Shown here: piece by piece, positions 7,109 through 15,001 of the stretch
Layout of the letters: the number at the start of each line of letters is the position of its first letter
Numbering within the stretch: position 1 is the stretch's first letter
Assembly (NCBI GenBank): GCA_003242275.1
Contig: QGUX01000058.1
Location: forward strand, 1 to 15,001
Direction of reading: 5' to 3'
Source: Pseudomonadota bacterium
GTDB taxonomy: Bacteria; Pseudomonadota; Gammaproteobacteria; Steroidobacterales; Steroidobacteraceae
Length of the DNA stretch: 15,001 nucleotides
Notes under the pieces: generated by a model
Database searches by the model: none
Told to the model about the DNA's origin: nothing
Seen by the model: only the letters and a program-made list of their open reading frames with translations
Position numbers and translations under genes: made by a program

Positions 7109-9196
7109 TCAGCCGTCGACGTTGCGCATCGACAGGCGCACACGGCCCTGGCGGTCGACCTCGAGCACCTTCACGCGCACCACGTCGCCTTCCTTGAGCT
7201 TGTCGCTGACCTTCTCGACGCGCTCGTCGGAAATCTGCGAGATGTGCACCAGGCCGTCGCGGCCCGGCAGGATGGTGACGAAGGCGCCGAAGTCCATCAG
7301 GCGCGCGACCCGGCCCTCGTACACCCGGCCGACTTCCACCTCGGCGGTGATCAGCTCGATGCGGCGCTGGGCCTCGCGTCCGGCGGCGGCGTTGACCGAG
7401 GCGATCTTCACCGTGCCGTCGTTCTCGATGTCGATGGTGGTGCCGGTCTCCTCGGTGATCTGGCGGATCACCGCGCCACCCTTGCCGATGACGTCGCGGA
7501 TCTTCTCCGGGTCGATCTTCAGCGTGATGATGGACGGCGCCCACTCGCTCATCTTGGCGCGCGGCGCGGCGATGACCTTGTTCATCTCGCCGAGGATGTG
7601 CAGGCGGCCGGCATGCGCCTGCTCCAGCGCCACCTTCATGATCTCCGGCGTGATGCCCTCGACCTTGATGTCCATCTGCAGCGCGGTCACGCCCTCGGCG
7701 GTACCGGCCACCTTGAAGTCCATGTCGCCCAGGTGATCCTCGTCACCCAGGATGTCGGTGAGCACCTGGAAGCGGTTGCCCTCCAGCACCAGGCCCATGG
7801 CCACGCCGGCCACCGGCGCCTTGATCGGCACGCCGGCATCCATCAGCGCGAGGCTGGTGCCGCACACCGTGGCCATCGAGGAGGAGCCATTGGATTCCAG
7901 GATCTCGGACACCACGCGCATCACGTAGGAGAACTCCTCCATCGTGGGCAGCACGGCCGAGATGCCGCGGCGGGCGAGGTTGCCGTGGCCGATCTCGCGG
8001 CGCTTCGGCGAGCCCAGCATGCCGGTCTCGCCCACCGAGAACGGCGGGAAGTTGTAGTGCAGCATGAACGGCTCGCGGCGTTCGCCCTCGAGCGCGTCGA
8101 TGATCTGCGCGTCGCGCGAGGTGCCCAGCGTGACCGTGACCAGCGCCTGGGTCTCGCCGCGGGTGAAGATGGCCGAGCCGTGCGTGCGCGGCAGCGTGCC
8201 CACCTTGATGTTGATCGGACGCACGGTCTTCGTGTCGCGGCCGTCGATGCGCGGCTCACCGTTCAGGATGCGCTCGCGGACGATGCGGCTCTCGAGGTTG
8301 AACAGCTGCGTGGCCACGTCCTGCGCGTTCCACTTCGGCACGCCGTCCACCTGCGGCACCGCCTCGGCCACGGCCGCCTTGATCTCGGCGACGCGGGCAT
8401 AGCGCTCCTGCTTGGCGGTGATGCGGTAGGCCTCGGACAGCGGACCCTCGGCCTTTTCCTTCACGAAGGCCACCAGCTCCGGGTCGGGCGGGGTGGGCTT
8501 CCAGTCCCAGCGCGGCTTGCCGGCCTCGGCCACCAGCCTGTTGATGGCGTCGATGGCCACCTGCATCTGCTCGTGGCCGAACACCACGGCACCCAGCATC
8601 ACGTCCTCGGGCAGGCGGTCGGCCTCGGATTCCACCATCAGCACCGCACCGGCCGTGCCGGCGACCACGAGGTCGAGGCGCGAACCCTCGGCTTCCTTCT
8701 TGGTGGGGTTCAGCAGGTACTTGCCGTCCTTGTAACCCACGCGCGCGGCGCCGATGGGACCATTGAACGGCACGCCCGACAGCGCCAGCGCCGCCGAGGC
8801 GCCCAGCATGGAAGGGATGTCGGCGGGAATGTCCGGATCGAGCGAGATGACGGTGGCGACCACCTGCACCTCGTTGTAGAAGCCGTCGGGGAACAGCGGC
8901 CGGATCGGGCGGTCGATCAGGCGCGAGATCAGCGTCTCGGATTCGGTGGGACGGCCCTCGCGGCGGAAGAAGCCGCCGGGAATGCGGCCGGCGGCATAGG
9001 TCTTTTCCTGGTAGTTGACGGTCAGCGGGAAGAAGTCCTTGCCCGGCTGCACCTGCTTGCGCGCGACCGCGGTGACCAGGACGACGGTATCTCCCATCGA
9101 AACCACGACCGCGCCGTCGGCAAGACGGGCGAGTTCGCCGGTCTCCAGGGTCACGGTCTGGGACCCGAACTGGAAGGATTGCTTGGCAATGCTCAC
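7109..9196 (-). CDS. pnp: Polyribonucleotide nucleotidyltransferase (PNPase)
   Basis: 695-residue phosphorolytic 3'-to-5' exoribonuclease that degrades RNA to nucleoside diphosphates; in proteobacteria it is a degradosome partner of RNase E. Domains in order: first RNase PH-like core (about 1-145, with [16 protein letters not shown] and the FFRREGRP loop), helical linker (about 220-310), second RNase PH core (about 315-545) holding the [19 protein letters not shown] segment and [12 protein letters not shown] (484-495), whose D487 and D493 correspond to the metal-binding catalytic acids. A KH domain (about 556-612, IGKGG at 570-574) and an S1 domain (about 622-692) follow. Length is near the E. 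coli 711; it lacks a long acidic tail. The start is a GTG with GAGG 8 bases upstream. It follows rpsO after a hairpin-bearing gap, as in E. coli, where PNPase with RNase III represses its own mRNA. Confidence 0.97.
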   Translation of the reverse strand: MSIAKQSFQFGSQTVTLETGELARLADGAVVVSMGDTVVLVTAVARKQVQPGKDFFPLTVNYQEKTYAAGRIPGGFFRREGRPTESETLISRLIDRPIRPLFPDGFYNEVQVVATVISLDPDIPADIPSMLGASAALALSGVPFNGPIGAARVGYKDGKYLLNPTKKEAEGSRLDLVVAGTAGAVLMVESEADRLPEDVMLGAVVFGHEQMQVAIDAINRLVAEAGKPRWDWKPTPPDPELVAFVKEKAEGPLSEAYRITAKQERYARVAEIKAAVAEAVPQVDGVPKWNAQDVATQLFNLESRIVRERILNGEPRIDGRDTKTVRPINIKVGTLPRTHGSAIFTRGETQALVTVTLGTSRDAQIIDALEGERREPFMLHYNFPPFSVGETGMLGSPKRREIGHGNLARRGISAVLPTMEEFSYVMRVVSEILESNGSSSMATVCGTSLALMDAGVPIKAPVAGVAMGLVLEGNRFQVLTDILGDEDHLGDMDFKVAGTAEGVTALQMDIKVEGITPEIMKVALEQAHAGRLHILGEMNKVIAAPRAKMSEWAPSIITLKIDPEKIRDVIGKGGAVIRQITEETGTTIDIENDGTVKIASVNAAAGREAQRRIELITAEVEVGRVYEGRVARLMDFGAFVTILPGRDGLVHISQISDERVEKVSDKLKEGDVVRVKVLEVDRQGRVRLSMRNVDG

Positions 9197-9204
9197 TGAA
9201 TGAA

Positions 9205-9208
9205 CCTC
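9205..9208 (-). promoter_or_regulatory. Ribosome binding site deciding the pnp GTG start
   Basis: GAGG lies 8 bases before the GTG at 9196. The resulting N terminus, [20 protein letters not shown], matches where PNPases normally begin, so no upstream start is needed. Confidence 0.55.
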
Positions 9209-9231
9209 GGTTGGCGATGCGATCAGGCGCC

Positions 9232-9248
9232 GTCATGGCGCCCATGAC
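9232..9248 (-). promoter_or_regulatory. Hairpin 2 of the rpsO-pnp gap (pnp leader)
   Basis: GTCATGG and CCATGAC form a perfect 7-bp stem with a CGC loop. It sits two bases after the larger hairpin and about 24 bases before the pnp Shine-Dalgarno sequence. Position and order match the pnp leader of E. coli, where RNase III cuts a long stem and PNPase then destabilises the message. The sequence itself shows only the dyad; the control role is inferred. Confidence 0.45.
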
Positions 9249-9250
9249 AA

Positions 9251-9285
9251 ACGGGCCGCGCGGTGTGGATGACTGCGCGGCCCGT
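9251..9285 (-). terminator. Hairpin 1 after rpsO: weak terminator or processing stem
   Basis: A perfect 11-bp inverted repeat (ACGGGCCGCGC at 9251-9261, complement at 9275-9285) with a 13-base loop starts 12 bases after the rpsO stop. In the minus-strand transcript it ends in UUU followed by GUC, so the U-tract is short. A leaky intrinsic terminator that lets part of the transcription continue into pnp, like the E. coli rpsO terminator, is the best reading; a processing site is the alternative. Confidence 0.55.
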
Positions 9286-9297
9286 GAGGCTCGTCGG

Positions 9298-9567
9298 TCA
9301 GCGGCGGAGACCCAGCCGCTCGACGACTTCCTGGTATTTCTGCGGTTTGGTCGCCTTCAGGTAGTCCAGCAGCTTGCGGCGCTGGTTCACCATCTTCACC
9401 AGCCCGCGGCGGGAAGCATGGTCACGCTTGTGCGTGTTGAAGTGACCGCCGAGGCTGTTGATGCGCTCGGACAGCAGTGCAATCTGCACTTCAGGAGAGC
9501 CGGTGTCTTTCGCGTCGCGGCCGAACTGGGTGAGGATGCCGCGCTTCTGTTCGCTCGATAGTGCCAT
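9298..9567 (-). CDS. rpsO: 30S ribosomal protein S15
   Basis: 89-residue primary 16S rRNA-binding protein of the small subunit platform, exactly the usual length. The whole protein aligns by eye with E. coli S15: [18 protein letters not shown], the rRNA-contacting loop [16 protein letters not shown] (41-56), [10 protein letters not shown] and the terminal ERLGLRR. It lies between truB and pnp as in most gammaproteobacteria. The ATG at 9567 has no strong Shine-Dalgarno sequence upstream (the leader ends AGCAACGACCAG), which may reflect leader-based control; in E. coli S15 binds a pseudoknot over its own start. No pseudoknot could be proved here. A dedicated promoter lies directly upstream. Confidence 0.98.
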   Translation of the reverse strand: MALSSEQKRGILTQFGRDAKDTGSPEVQIALLSERINSLGGHFNTHKRDHASRRGLVKMVNQRRKLLDYLKATKPQKYQEVVERLGLRR

Positions 9568-9605
9568 CTGGTCGTTGCTTGCTTCTGTCTTTCGGAAAGC
9601 GCGGC

Positions 9606-9634
9606 ATTCTACTCGCCCCCCCCTGCCCCCTCAA
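9606..9634 (-). promoter_or_regulatory. Candidate sigma70 promoter for rpsO with a poly-G spacer
   Basis: TTGAGG (9634-9629, four of six to -35; it overlaps the truB stop codon) and TAGAAT (9611-9606, five of six to -10) are separated by exactly 17 bases. The spacer contains a run of eight G (9623-9616) preceded by GGG-CA. Transcription would start near 9599, giving a leader of about 32 bases with a tiny hairpin (9589-9599). E. coli rpsO also has its own promoter after truB, which supports the call. Confidence 0.6.
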
Positions 9635-10524
9635 GCAGAATCGGGACCTAAATTATTGAAAAGACGGACGGGCTTCAGCACCCGCCCGTCGGGTTCGAAG
9701 GCGCCGATGCCGAGGAAGCGCCCGGCCGGGTCGTAAAGGCGCACCAGCGCACCGCCGGACCCGCCCCCCGTGCCCTCCACCCGCTGCCCATGGCGCATCC
9801 GGACGGCCCGCTCCCGGTCCAGGTGGACCGCCGGCAGCTGTGGCAGGGCCGCATCGGCCGGCAGCAGCGGCACCGCCGGCGCGTCGGCCTCCACCGCTTC
9901 CAGGGTCACCAGCCCTCCCGGGGGGAAGGGTTCTACGGCGGTGCGTCGCAGCGCCGTCAGGTGGGCGCAACTTCCCATGGCCCGGGCAAGGTCCTCGGCC
10001 AGGGTGCGGACATAAGTCCCCTTGGAGCAGCGCACCATCAGGCGGGCCTCGGGCCAGTCCACGCCCAGGAGCGTGAGTTCATGGATGGTCACCCGGCGCG
10101 CCTCGCGCTCCACCTCGATGCCCTGCCGCGCCAGCCGGTACAGGGGCTGGCCGTCGCGCTTGAGCGCCGAGAACATGGGCGGCACCTGGTCGATGGTGCC
10201 GAGGTAGCGCGGGATCGCCATCGCCAGCGCACCCGCGAGGTCCTGCGGCACCTCGCAGCTCTCCACCACCTCGCCCTCGGCATCGCCGGTGGAAGTGCGC
10301 TGTCCGAAACGGGCGGTGAACTCATATTCCTTGTCGCCCTCGAGCAGGAAGCCGGCCACCTTGGTGGCCTCGCCCAGGCAGATGGGCAGCATGCCGGTCG
10401 CCAGGGGGTCCAGGCTTCCCGTGTGGCCGGCCTTCACGCGGCCGAAGGCCCGCCGCACGCGCTGCACGGCGGCGTTGGAGGAGAGGCCTTGCGGCTTGTC
10501 GAGCAGCAGGATTCCGTGCGGCAT
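9631..10524 (-). CDS. truB: tRNA pseudouridine(55) synthase
   Basis: 297-residue enzyme that converts U55 to pseudouridine in the T-loop of elongator tRNAs and also acts as a tRNA chaperone. Seen: the N-terminal GILLLDKPQGLSSN, the catalytic motif GHTGSLDPLATG (33-44) with the nucleophile aspartate D39, the EYEF segment with the conserved tyrosine Y67, the YLGTIDQVPPMFSALKRDG block, and SKGTYVRTLAEDLA. A C-terminal PUA-like region (about 225-297) ends LKPVRLFNN. Length is close to the E. coli enzyme (314). The ATG is preceded by CAGGGAAG, close to the start. It lies 32 bases after rbfA, and its last bases form the -35 element of the putative rpsO promoter. Confidence 0.97.
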   Translation of the reverse strand: MPHGILLLDKPQGLSSNAAVQRVRRAFGRVKAGHTGSLDPLATGMLPICLGEATKVAGFLLEGDKEYEFTARFGQRTSTGDAEGEVVESCEVPQDLAGALAMAIPRYLGTIDQVPPMFSALKRDGQPLYRLARQGIEVEREARRVTIHELTLLGVDWPEARLMVRCSKGTYVRTLAEDLARAMGSCAHLTALRRTAVEPFPPGGLVTLEAVEADAPAVPLLPADAALPQLPAVHLDRERAVRMRHGQRVEGTGGGSGGALVRLYDPAGRFLGIGAFEPDGRVLKPVRLFNNLGPDSA

Positions 10525-10533
10525 CTTCCCTGA

Positions 10534-10550
10534 AGGGCGCCGGGCGCCCT
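10534..10550 (-). other. Stem-loop in the rbfA-truB gap
   Basis: AGGGCGC and GCGCCCT form a perfect 7-bp stem with a 3-base loop that fills half of the 32-base gap, ending a few bases before the truB ribosome binding site. There is no U-run, so termination is unlikely. It could be an RNase processing site or affect truB translation, or be chance in GC-rich DNA. Confidence 0.35.
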
Positions 10551-10556
10551 CGGCTT

Positions 10557-10922
10557 TCAGCTTTCGCGGGGCCGGTTGGCCGAATCGATCAGCGCGTTCA
10601 GGCGCTCGGCGCGGTCGAAGGAATCATCGAAGATGAATTCCAGCTTCGGCGCATGGCGCAGGCCGGCGCGCCGGCCCACCTCGCCGCGCAGGAAGCCGGC
10701 CGCGGCGGCCAGCCCCTCTTCAATGTCGGCCCCCGCGCCGCCGCCGAAGGGCACGTAGTACACGCGTGCGATGGACAGGTCCGGCGCCAGCTTCACCTGC
10801 GTGATGGTGAGGGGCCCGACCCGCGGGTCCTTCACCTCGCGCGCGACCAGCTCGGCCAGCACCCGCTGGACCTGGGATTCCAGCCGCACCAGCCTGCCGC
10901 CGCCGGATGGACGCGAGGGCAT
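10557..10922 (-). CDS. rbfA: Ribosome-binding factor A
   Basis: 121-residue KH-type RNA-binding protein needed for late 30S maturation and 16S 5'-end processing, and for cold adaptation in E. coli (133 residues there). Recognisable family elements are RLESQVQRVLAELVAREVKDPRVG near the start, the LTITQVKLAPDLSIARVYYVPFG strand pair, RRAGLRHAPKLEFIFDDS and the trailing helix with ERLNALID. The ATG has GGGAG 5 bases upstream and lies 10 bases after the infB stop, so the two are co-transcribed and probably translated together. The N terminus has a short Gly/Arg stretch (SRPSGGGR) not seen in all members. Confidence 0.95.
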   Translation of the reverse strand: MPSRPSGGGRLVRLESQVQRVLAELVAREVKDPRVGPLTITQVKLAPDLSIARVYYVPFGGGAGADIEEGLAAAAGFLRGEVGRRAGLRHAPKLEFIFDDSFDRAERLNALIDSANRPRES

Positions 10923-10932
10923 CCGCGCTCCC

Positions 10933-13497
10933 TCAGATCGTGCGCGCGACTTCCACGCGCGAGTAGCACTCGATCTGGTCGCCCACGCGCACGTCCTGGT
11001 AGTTCTTCACGCCGATGCCGCACTCGGTGCCGGCGCGCACCTCGCTGACGTCGTCCTTGAAGCGGCGCAGTGACTCCAGCGCGCCCTCGAAGATCACCAC
11101 GTTGTCGCGCAGCACGCGGATCGGGTTGTTGCGCTTGACCACGCCCTCGGTGACCAGGCAGCCGGCGACCACGCCGAACTTGCTGGAGCGGAACACCTCG
11201 CGCACCTGCGCCACGCCGACGATCTGTTCCTTGATCTCGGGCGCGAGCATGCCGCTCATCACCTGCTTCATGTCCTCGATGGCCTCGTAGATGATGCTGT
11301 AGTAGCGCACATCCACGCCGGTTTCCTTCATGGCCTCGCGCGCGCCGGCGTCGGCGCGCACGTTGAAGCCGATGACCCGGGCCTTCGAGGCCGCGGCGAG
11401 CTGGATGTCCGAGGCGGTGATGCCGCCCACGTTGGCCGCCAGCACCTTGATGGTCACCTCGTCGGTGGACAGCTTGGTCAGCGCGTCGCGCAGCGCCTCG
11501 GCGCTGCCCTGCACGTCGGTCTTCACCACGACCGGGATGACGCTGGCCTTGGCCTCCTCCATCTGCGAGAACACGTCCTCGGCCGTGGCGGTGCGCGCGG
11601 CCACGCGCACGTCGCGATGGCGGCTGGCGCGATGCTGCGCCACCTCGCGCGCCTTGCGGTCGCTCTCCACCACCAGCAGCTCGTCGCCCGCATTGGGCGC
11701 GCCGTTCAGGCCCAGCACCACCACGGGCATGGAGGGCTTGGCTTCCTTCACCGCCTTGCCGGTCTCGTCGAACATGGCGCGCACACGGCCGAACTGCGTG
11801 CCGGCGAGGATCGGGTCGCCGAGCTTCAACGTGCCGCGCTTGACCAGCACCGTGGCCACGGCGCCACGGCCCTTCTCGACGCTGGACTCGATCACGATGC
11901 CCGAGGCCGGGCCCTTCTGCGGCGCCTTGAGTTCGAGGATCTCGGCCTGCAGCAGGATGGCCTCCAGCAGCTCGTCGATGCCCTGGCCGGTCTTGGCCGA
12001 GACGTGGCGGAACATGTCGTTGCCGCCCCACTCCTCCGAGACCACCTCGTGCTTGGCCAGCTCGGTGCGAACCCGGTCCGGATCGGCCTCGGGCTTGTCG
12101 ATCTTGTTCACCGCCACCACGATGGGCACGCCCGCGGCGCGCGCATGCTGGATGGCTTCCACGGTCTGCGGCATCACGCCGTCGTCGGCGGCCACCACCA
12201 GCACCACCACGTCGGTGGCCCTGGCGCCGCGCGCACGCATCGCGGTGAACGCGGCGTGGCCCGGGGTATCGAGGAAGGTCACCACGCCGCGCGGGGTCTC
12301 CACGTGGTAGGCGCCGATGTGCTGGGTGATGCCGCCAGCCTCGCCCGCCGCCACCTTGGTGCGGCGGATGTAGTCCAGCAGCGAGGTCTTGCCGTGGTCC
12401 ACGTGGCCCATCACGGTGACCACCGGCGGACGCGGCAGCTCCTCGGCCTCGATGGGCGCCTGCAGGTCCTGCTCGATCTCGTTCTCGTTGACCAGCACCG
12501 GCTCGTGGCCCATCTCCTCGATGACCAGCACCGCGGTGTCCTGGTCGATGGTCTGGTTGATGGTGGCCATCACGCCCAGGCCCATCAGCGTCTTGATCAC
12601 CTCGGTGGCCTTCACCGCCATGCGCTGGGCCAGCTCGGAGACCACGATGGTCTCGCCGACCTGGACCTGGCGCCTGACCGGCGCGGTGGGCATCTCGAAG
12701 CCGTGCTTCTGCTCGCCTTCGGGCTGCAGGCGGCCCCGCAGCTTGGTCGGCTTCTTCTTGCGGAAGCGGTTGGCGTCGCCGGCGACGTGCAGCTCCTGCC
12801 GGCCGTAGCGCGTGCCGCGCGGCGGTTCGGCATCGGCCTTGCGCTCGGGCTTGTGGTCCACCTTGTGCTCGGCCTTGCGCGGCTCGACCTTGGCCGGCGC
12901 CGGCGCCGGCTCGGGTTCGGGTGCCGGAGGCGGTGGCGGCGGGGCGGCGCGGCGCGCCTTCTCGCGCTCGGCCTCCTCGCGCTCGCGCTGCTCCTGCAGG
13001 CGCCGGGCCTCCTCGGCCTGGCGGGCGCGCTGCTGCTCCTCCTCCAGGCGACGGCGGTTCTCCTCGTCGAGGCGCTGCTGCTCGCGGCGCTCGGCCTCGG
13101 CCCGCTCCGCCTCGGCGCGCAGCTGCGCCTCCAGCTCGCGCTTCTTCGCCTCGGCCTGCTCGGCCTGGGCGCGCGCCTGCTCCTCGAGCACGTCGCGCTT
13201 GACGTAGGTGCGCTTGTGGCGCACCTCGACGTTGACCGTGCGCGCACGGCCCTGCGGGCTCGCCAGCTTCAGCTCGCTCTGCGTCTTGCGCTTCAGCGTG
13301 ATCTTGCGCGGCGCGGCATCCACGCTCGCGGTCCCGTGGCTGCGACGCAGGTGCGTCAGCAGCTCCATCTTCGCCTCGTCGCTGATCTTGTCGTCAGCGC
13401 CGGACACGGAGATGCCGGCCTGCTCCAGCTGCGCGAGCAGTTTCTCGACCGGCACCTTCAGTACATCGGCAAATTGCGCGACGGTCACATCAGCCAT
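10933..13497 (-). CDS. infB: Translation initiation factor IF-2
   Basis: 854-residue GTPase that brings fMet-tRNA to the 30S subunit and promotes 50S joining. Seen in order: an N-terminal IF2 domain ([21 protein letters not shown], 4-24), a second small conserved block around 65-105, a charged Glu/Arg/Ala coiled-coil-like stretch (about 100-185), a Pro/Ala/Glu-rich linker (186-205), and the G domain with GHVDHGKT (364-371), [15 protein letters not shown] (410-414), NKID (464-467) and SAKTG (500-504). Beta-barrel domains II to IV follow, including [12 protein letters not shown] and [12 protein letters not shown]. coli IF-2 is 890 residues, so the linker is slightly shorter here. The ATG has GGGAGAG 6 bases upstream and starts 20 bases after nusA. 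All GTPase motifs are intact. Shorter IF-2 isoforms from internal starts, known in E. coli, cannot be judged here. Confidence 0.98.
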   Translation of the reverse strand: MADVTVAQFADVLKVPVEKLLAQLEQAGISVSGADDKISDEAKMELLTHLRRSHGTASVDAAPRKITLKRKTQSELKLASPQGRARTVNVEVRHKRTYVKRDVLEEQARAQAEQAEAKKRELEAQLRAEAERAEAERREQQRLDEENRRRLEEEQQRARQAEEARRLQEQREREEAEREKARRAAPPPPPPAPEPEPAPAPAKVEPRKAEHKVDHKPERKADAEPPRGTRYGRQELHVAGDANRFRKKKPTKLRGRLQPEGEQKHGFEMPTAPVRRQVQVGETIVVSELAQRMAVKATEVIKTLMGLGVMATINQTIDQDTAVLVIEEMGHEPVLVNENEIEQDLQAPIEAEELPRPPVVTVMGHVDHGKTSLLDYIRRTKVAAGEAGGITQHIGAYHVETPRGVVTFLDTPGHAAFTAMRARGARATDVVVLVVAADDGVMPQTVEAIQHARAAGVPIVVAVNKIDKPEADPDRVRTELAKHEVVSEEWGGNDMFRHVSAKTGQGIDELLEAILLQAEILELKAPQKGPASGIVIESSVEKGRGAVATVLVKRGTLKLGDPILAGTQFGRVRAMFDETGKAVKEAKPSMPVVVLGLNGAPNAGDELLVVESDRKAREVAQHRASRHRDVRVAARTATAEDVFSQMEEAKASVIPVVVKTDVQGSAEALRDALTKLSTDEVTIKVLAANVGGITASDIQLAAASKARVIGFNVRADAGAREAMKETGVDVRYYSIIYEAIEDMKQVMSGMLAPEIKEQIVGVAQVREVFRSSKFGVVAGCLVTEGVVKRNNPIRVLRDNVVIFEGALESLRRFKDDVSEVRAGTECGIGVKNYQDVRVGDQIECYSRVEVARTI

Positions 13498-13517
13498 TCA
13501 CAACTCTCCCGGCGGAA

Positions 13518-15001
13518 TTACTTCTTCTCCGCCTCGAACCACATCTCGCGCGCCTTCATGATCAGCGCGCCGGCTTCCGCCGCATCCAGCCCCTCGATCT
13601 CGGCCAAATCGTCCACCGACTGCTCGGCCAGCTGCTCGCGGGTGCGGATGCCCGACTGCGCCAGCTTCAGCGCCAGGTCGGGGCTCATGCCCGACAGCTG
13701 CAGCAGGTCGTCGGCAGGCAACTGGCTCTCCAAGCTCTCCTCGCTGGCGATGGCCTGGGTCAGCAGCACGTCGCGGGCACGGTTGCGCAGCTCCTTGATC
13801 AGCTCCTCGTCGAAGGCCTCGATCGAGGCCAGCTCCGACACCGGCACGTAGGCCAGCTCCTCGATGGTCGAGAAGCCCTCCTGCGCCAGGATGGTGGCCA
13901 CGTCCTCGTCGACGTCGAGCTGCTTCATGAACATCTGCACGACCTTGCGCGCCTCGGACTCGCTCTTGGCCTCGGCGTCGGACTCGGTCATCACGTTCAG
14001 CTCCCAGCCGGTGAGCTGGCTGGCGAGCCGGATGTTCTGGCCGCCGCGGCCGATGGCCTGCGAGAGCTTGTCCTCGGCCACCGCGATGTCCATCGAGTGC
14101 GCGTCCTCGTCCACGACGATGGACAGCACCTCGGCCGGCGACATGGCGTTGATCACGAACTGCGCCGGGTTCTCGTCCCACGGGATGATGTCCACGCGCT
14201 CGCCGGCAATCTCGTTCGAAACCGCCTGCACGCGCGAGCCGCGCATGCCCACGCAGGCGCCCACGGGATCGATGCGCGGCTCGTGGCTGCGCACGGCGAT
14301 CTTGGCGCGCACGCCCGGGTCGCGCGCGGCCCCCAGGATCTCGATCGTGCCCTGGCCCACTTCCGGCACCTCGAGCTTGAACAGCTCGATCAGGAACTCC
14401 GGCGCGGTGCGCGACAGGAACAGCTGCGGGCCGCGCGGCTCCGAGCGCACGTCCTTCAGCCAGGCCTTGACGCGGTCCTGCGGCTTCAGGGCCTCGCGCG
14501 GGATCATCTCGCCGCGCGGGATGAAGCCTTCGGCGTTGTTGCCCAGGTCCACGTACACGCCGTTCCTGTCCACGCGCTTGACCACGCCGGACACCAGCGT
14601 GTGCACGCGGTCCTTGAACATGTCGACCACCTGCGCGCGCTCGGCCTCGCGCACCTTCTGCACCATCACCTGCTTGGCCTGCTGCGCGGCGATGCGGCCG
14701 AAGGCGACCGACTCGATGGGCTGCTCGACGTAGCCACCGGGCTCGGCGTTGGGGTCGATCTCCAGCGCATCCTCCAGGCGCAGCTCGCGCTCGGGCGTCT
14801 CCAGTTCGGTGGAGTCGTCGGCGAACACCTTCCAGCGGCGGAAGGTGTCGTAGTCGCCGGTCTTGCGGTTGATCGACACGCGCACGTCCCAGTCCTCGCC
14901 GTGCTTCTTGCGCGTGGCCGCGGCCAGCGCCGCCTCGAGCGCCTCGAAGATGATTTCCTTGTCGACGCCCTTCTCGTTCGAGACGGCATCGACCACCATC
15001 A
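13518..15001 (-). CDS. nusA: Transcription termination/antitermination protein NusA, missing its first codons
   Basis: NusA binds RNA polymerase and nascent RNA, tunes pausing and termination, and takes part in rRNA antitermination. 493 residues are visible; E. coli NusA has 495. The first visible Met is probably internal: the next codon upstream ends in TG, compatible with a Leu of the usual N-terminal EIL, so about six residues lie outside the window. Domains: RNA polymerase-binding N-terminal domain (to about 125, [26 protein letters not shown]), S1 (about 130-197), KH1 ([14 protein letters not shown], 247-260) and KH2 ([14 protein letters not shown], 316-329), then two acidic repeats (about 355-415 and 428-490, each with a DLA/ELAYVP-type core). 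The two repeats are typical of gammaproteobacterial and related NusA proteins. It heads the infB cluster; rimP is expected just beyond the edge. Confidence 0.97.
   Translation of the reverse strand, partial: MVVDAVSNEKGVDKEIIFEALEAALAAATRKKHGEDWDVRVSINRKTGDYDTFRRWKVFADDSTELETPERELRLEDALEIDPNAEPGGYVEQPIESVAFGRIAAQQAKQVMVQKVREAERAQVVDMFKDRVHTLVSGVVKRVDRNGVYVDLGNNAEGFIPRGEMIPREALKPQDRVKAWLKDVRSEPRGPQLFLSRTAPEFLIELFKLEVPEVGQGTIEILGAARDPGVRAKIAVRSHEPRIDPVGACVGMRGSRVQAVSNEIAGERVDIIPWDENPAQFVINAMSPAEVLSIVVDEDAHSMDIAVAEDKLSQAIGRGGQNIRLASQLTGWELNVMTESDAEAKSESEARKVVQMFMKQLDVDEDVATILAQEGFSTIEELAYVPVSELASIEAFDEELIKELRNRARDVLLTQAIASEESLESQLPADDLLQLSGMSPDLALKLAQSGIRTREQLAEQSVDDLAEIEGLDAAEAGALIMKAREMWFEAEKK

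Noticed and set aside
6872..9199. A 775-codon plus-strand open frame opposite pnp
   Set aside because: The translation is His/Asp/Gly/Ala-rich low-complexity sequence and exactly shadows PNPase, which carries all expected motifs.
12895..12960. Simple repeat-like GGCGCCGG/GGCGG stretch inside infB
   Set aside because: It encodes the Pro/Ala/Glu-rich linker of IF-2, which is commonly low-complexity; no independent repeat element is indicated.
11617..13851. A long plus-strand open frame opposite infB, Leu/Gly/His-rich
   Set aside because: It shadows the IF-2 coding region, including its Glu/Arg-rich stretch, and has no recognisable family or ribosome binding site.

Overview
The window is GC-rich (about two thirds G+C or more, by eye) and gene-dense. 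It looks like the chromosome of a Gram-negative proteobacterium, most likely a high-GC gammaproteobacterium. The evidence is the nusA-infB-rbfA-truB-rpsO-pnp order, a NusA with two C-terminal acidic repeats, an outer-membrane TamA/TamB pair, a GluQRS and a PhaR-type regulator. The order-level assignment is a guess. There is no sign of phage, transposon, CRISPR or defence genes; this is mostly core genome.

Layout, right to left. From the right edge to about 7.1 kb, all on the minus strand, lies the classical transcription/translation/RNA-decay cluster: nusA (its first few codons are outside the window), infB, rbfA, truB, rpsO and pnp. The first four are tightly packed, with 10 to 32 bases between genes. 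rpsO has its own plausible sigma70-type promoter at the end of truB, with an 8-G run in its 17-base spacer. Two tandem hairpins lie between rpsO and pnp, at the place where E. coli has its terminator/RNase III control region. Downstream of pnp, a 152-base gap holds a strong hairpin and a promoter candidate, followed by tamA and tamB on the same strand, 10 bases apart. They encode the outer-membrane Omp85 protein and its inner-membrane-anchored periplasm-spanning partner. TamA carries a lipobox-like sequence, unusual for a proteobacterial TamA.

At the left end, on the plus strand, are the 3' part of gluQ (glutamyl-queuosine tRNA-Asp synthetase) and a short phaR-like polyhydroxyalkanoate regulator. 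phaR converges on tamB so tightly that both stop codons share one CTAG palindrome.

The main curiosities are small: the shared CTAG stop, the poly-G promoter spacer before rpsO, the lipobox on TamA, the rpsO-pnp hairpins, and two short stretches (the first ~66 bases, and about 1561-1640 inside tamB) where a recognisable protein becomes unrecognisable GC-rich sequence, suggesting sequence error or local frameshift. I do not see a previously undescribed multi-gene system. There is no gene-free stretch over 300 bases.
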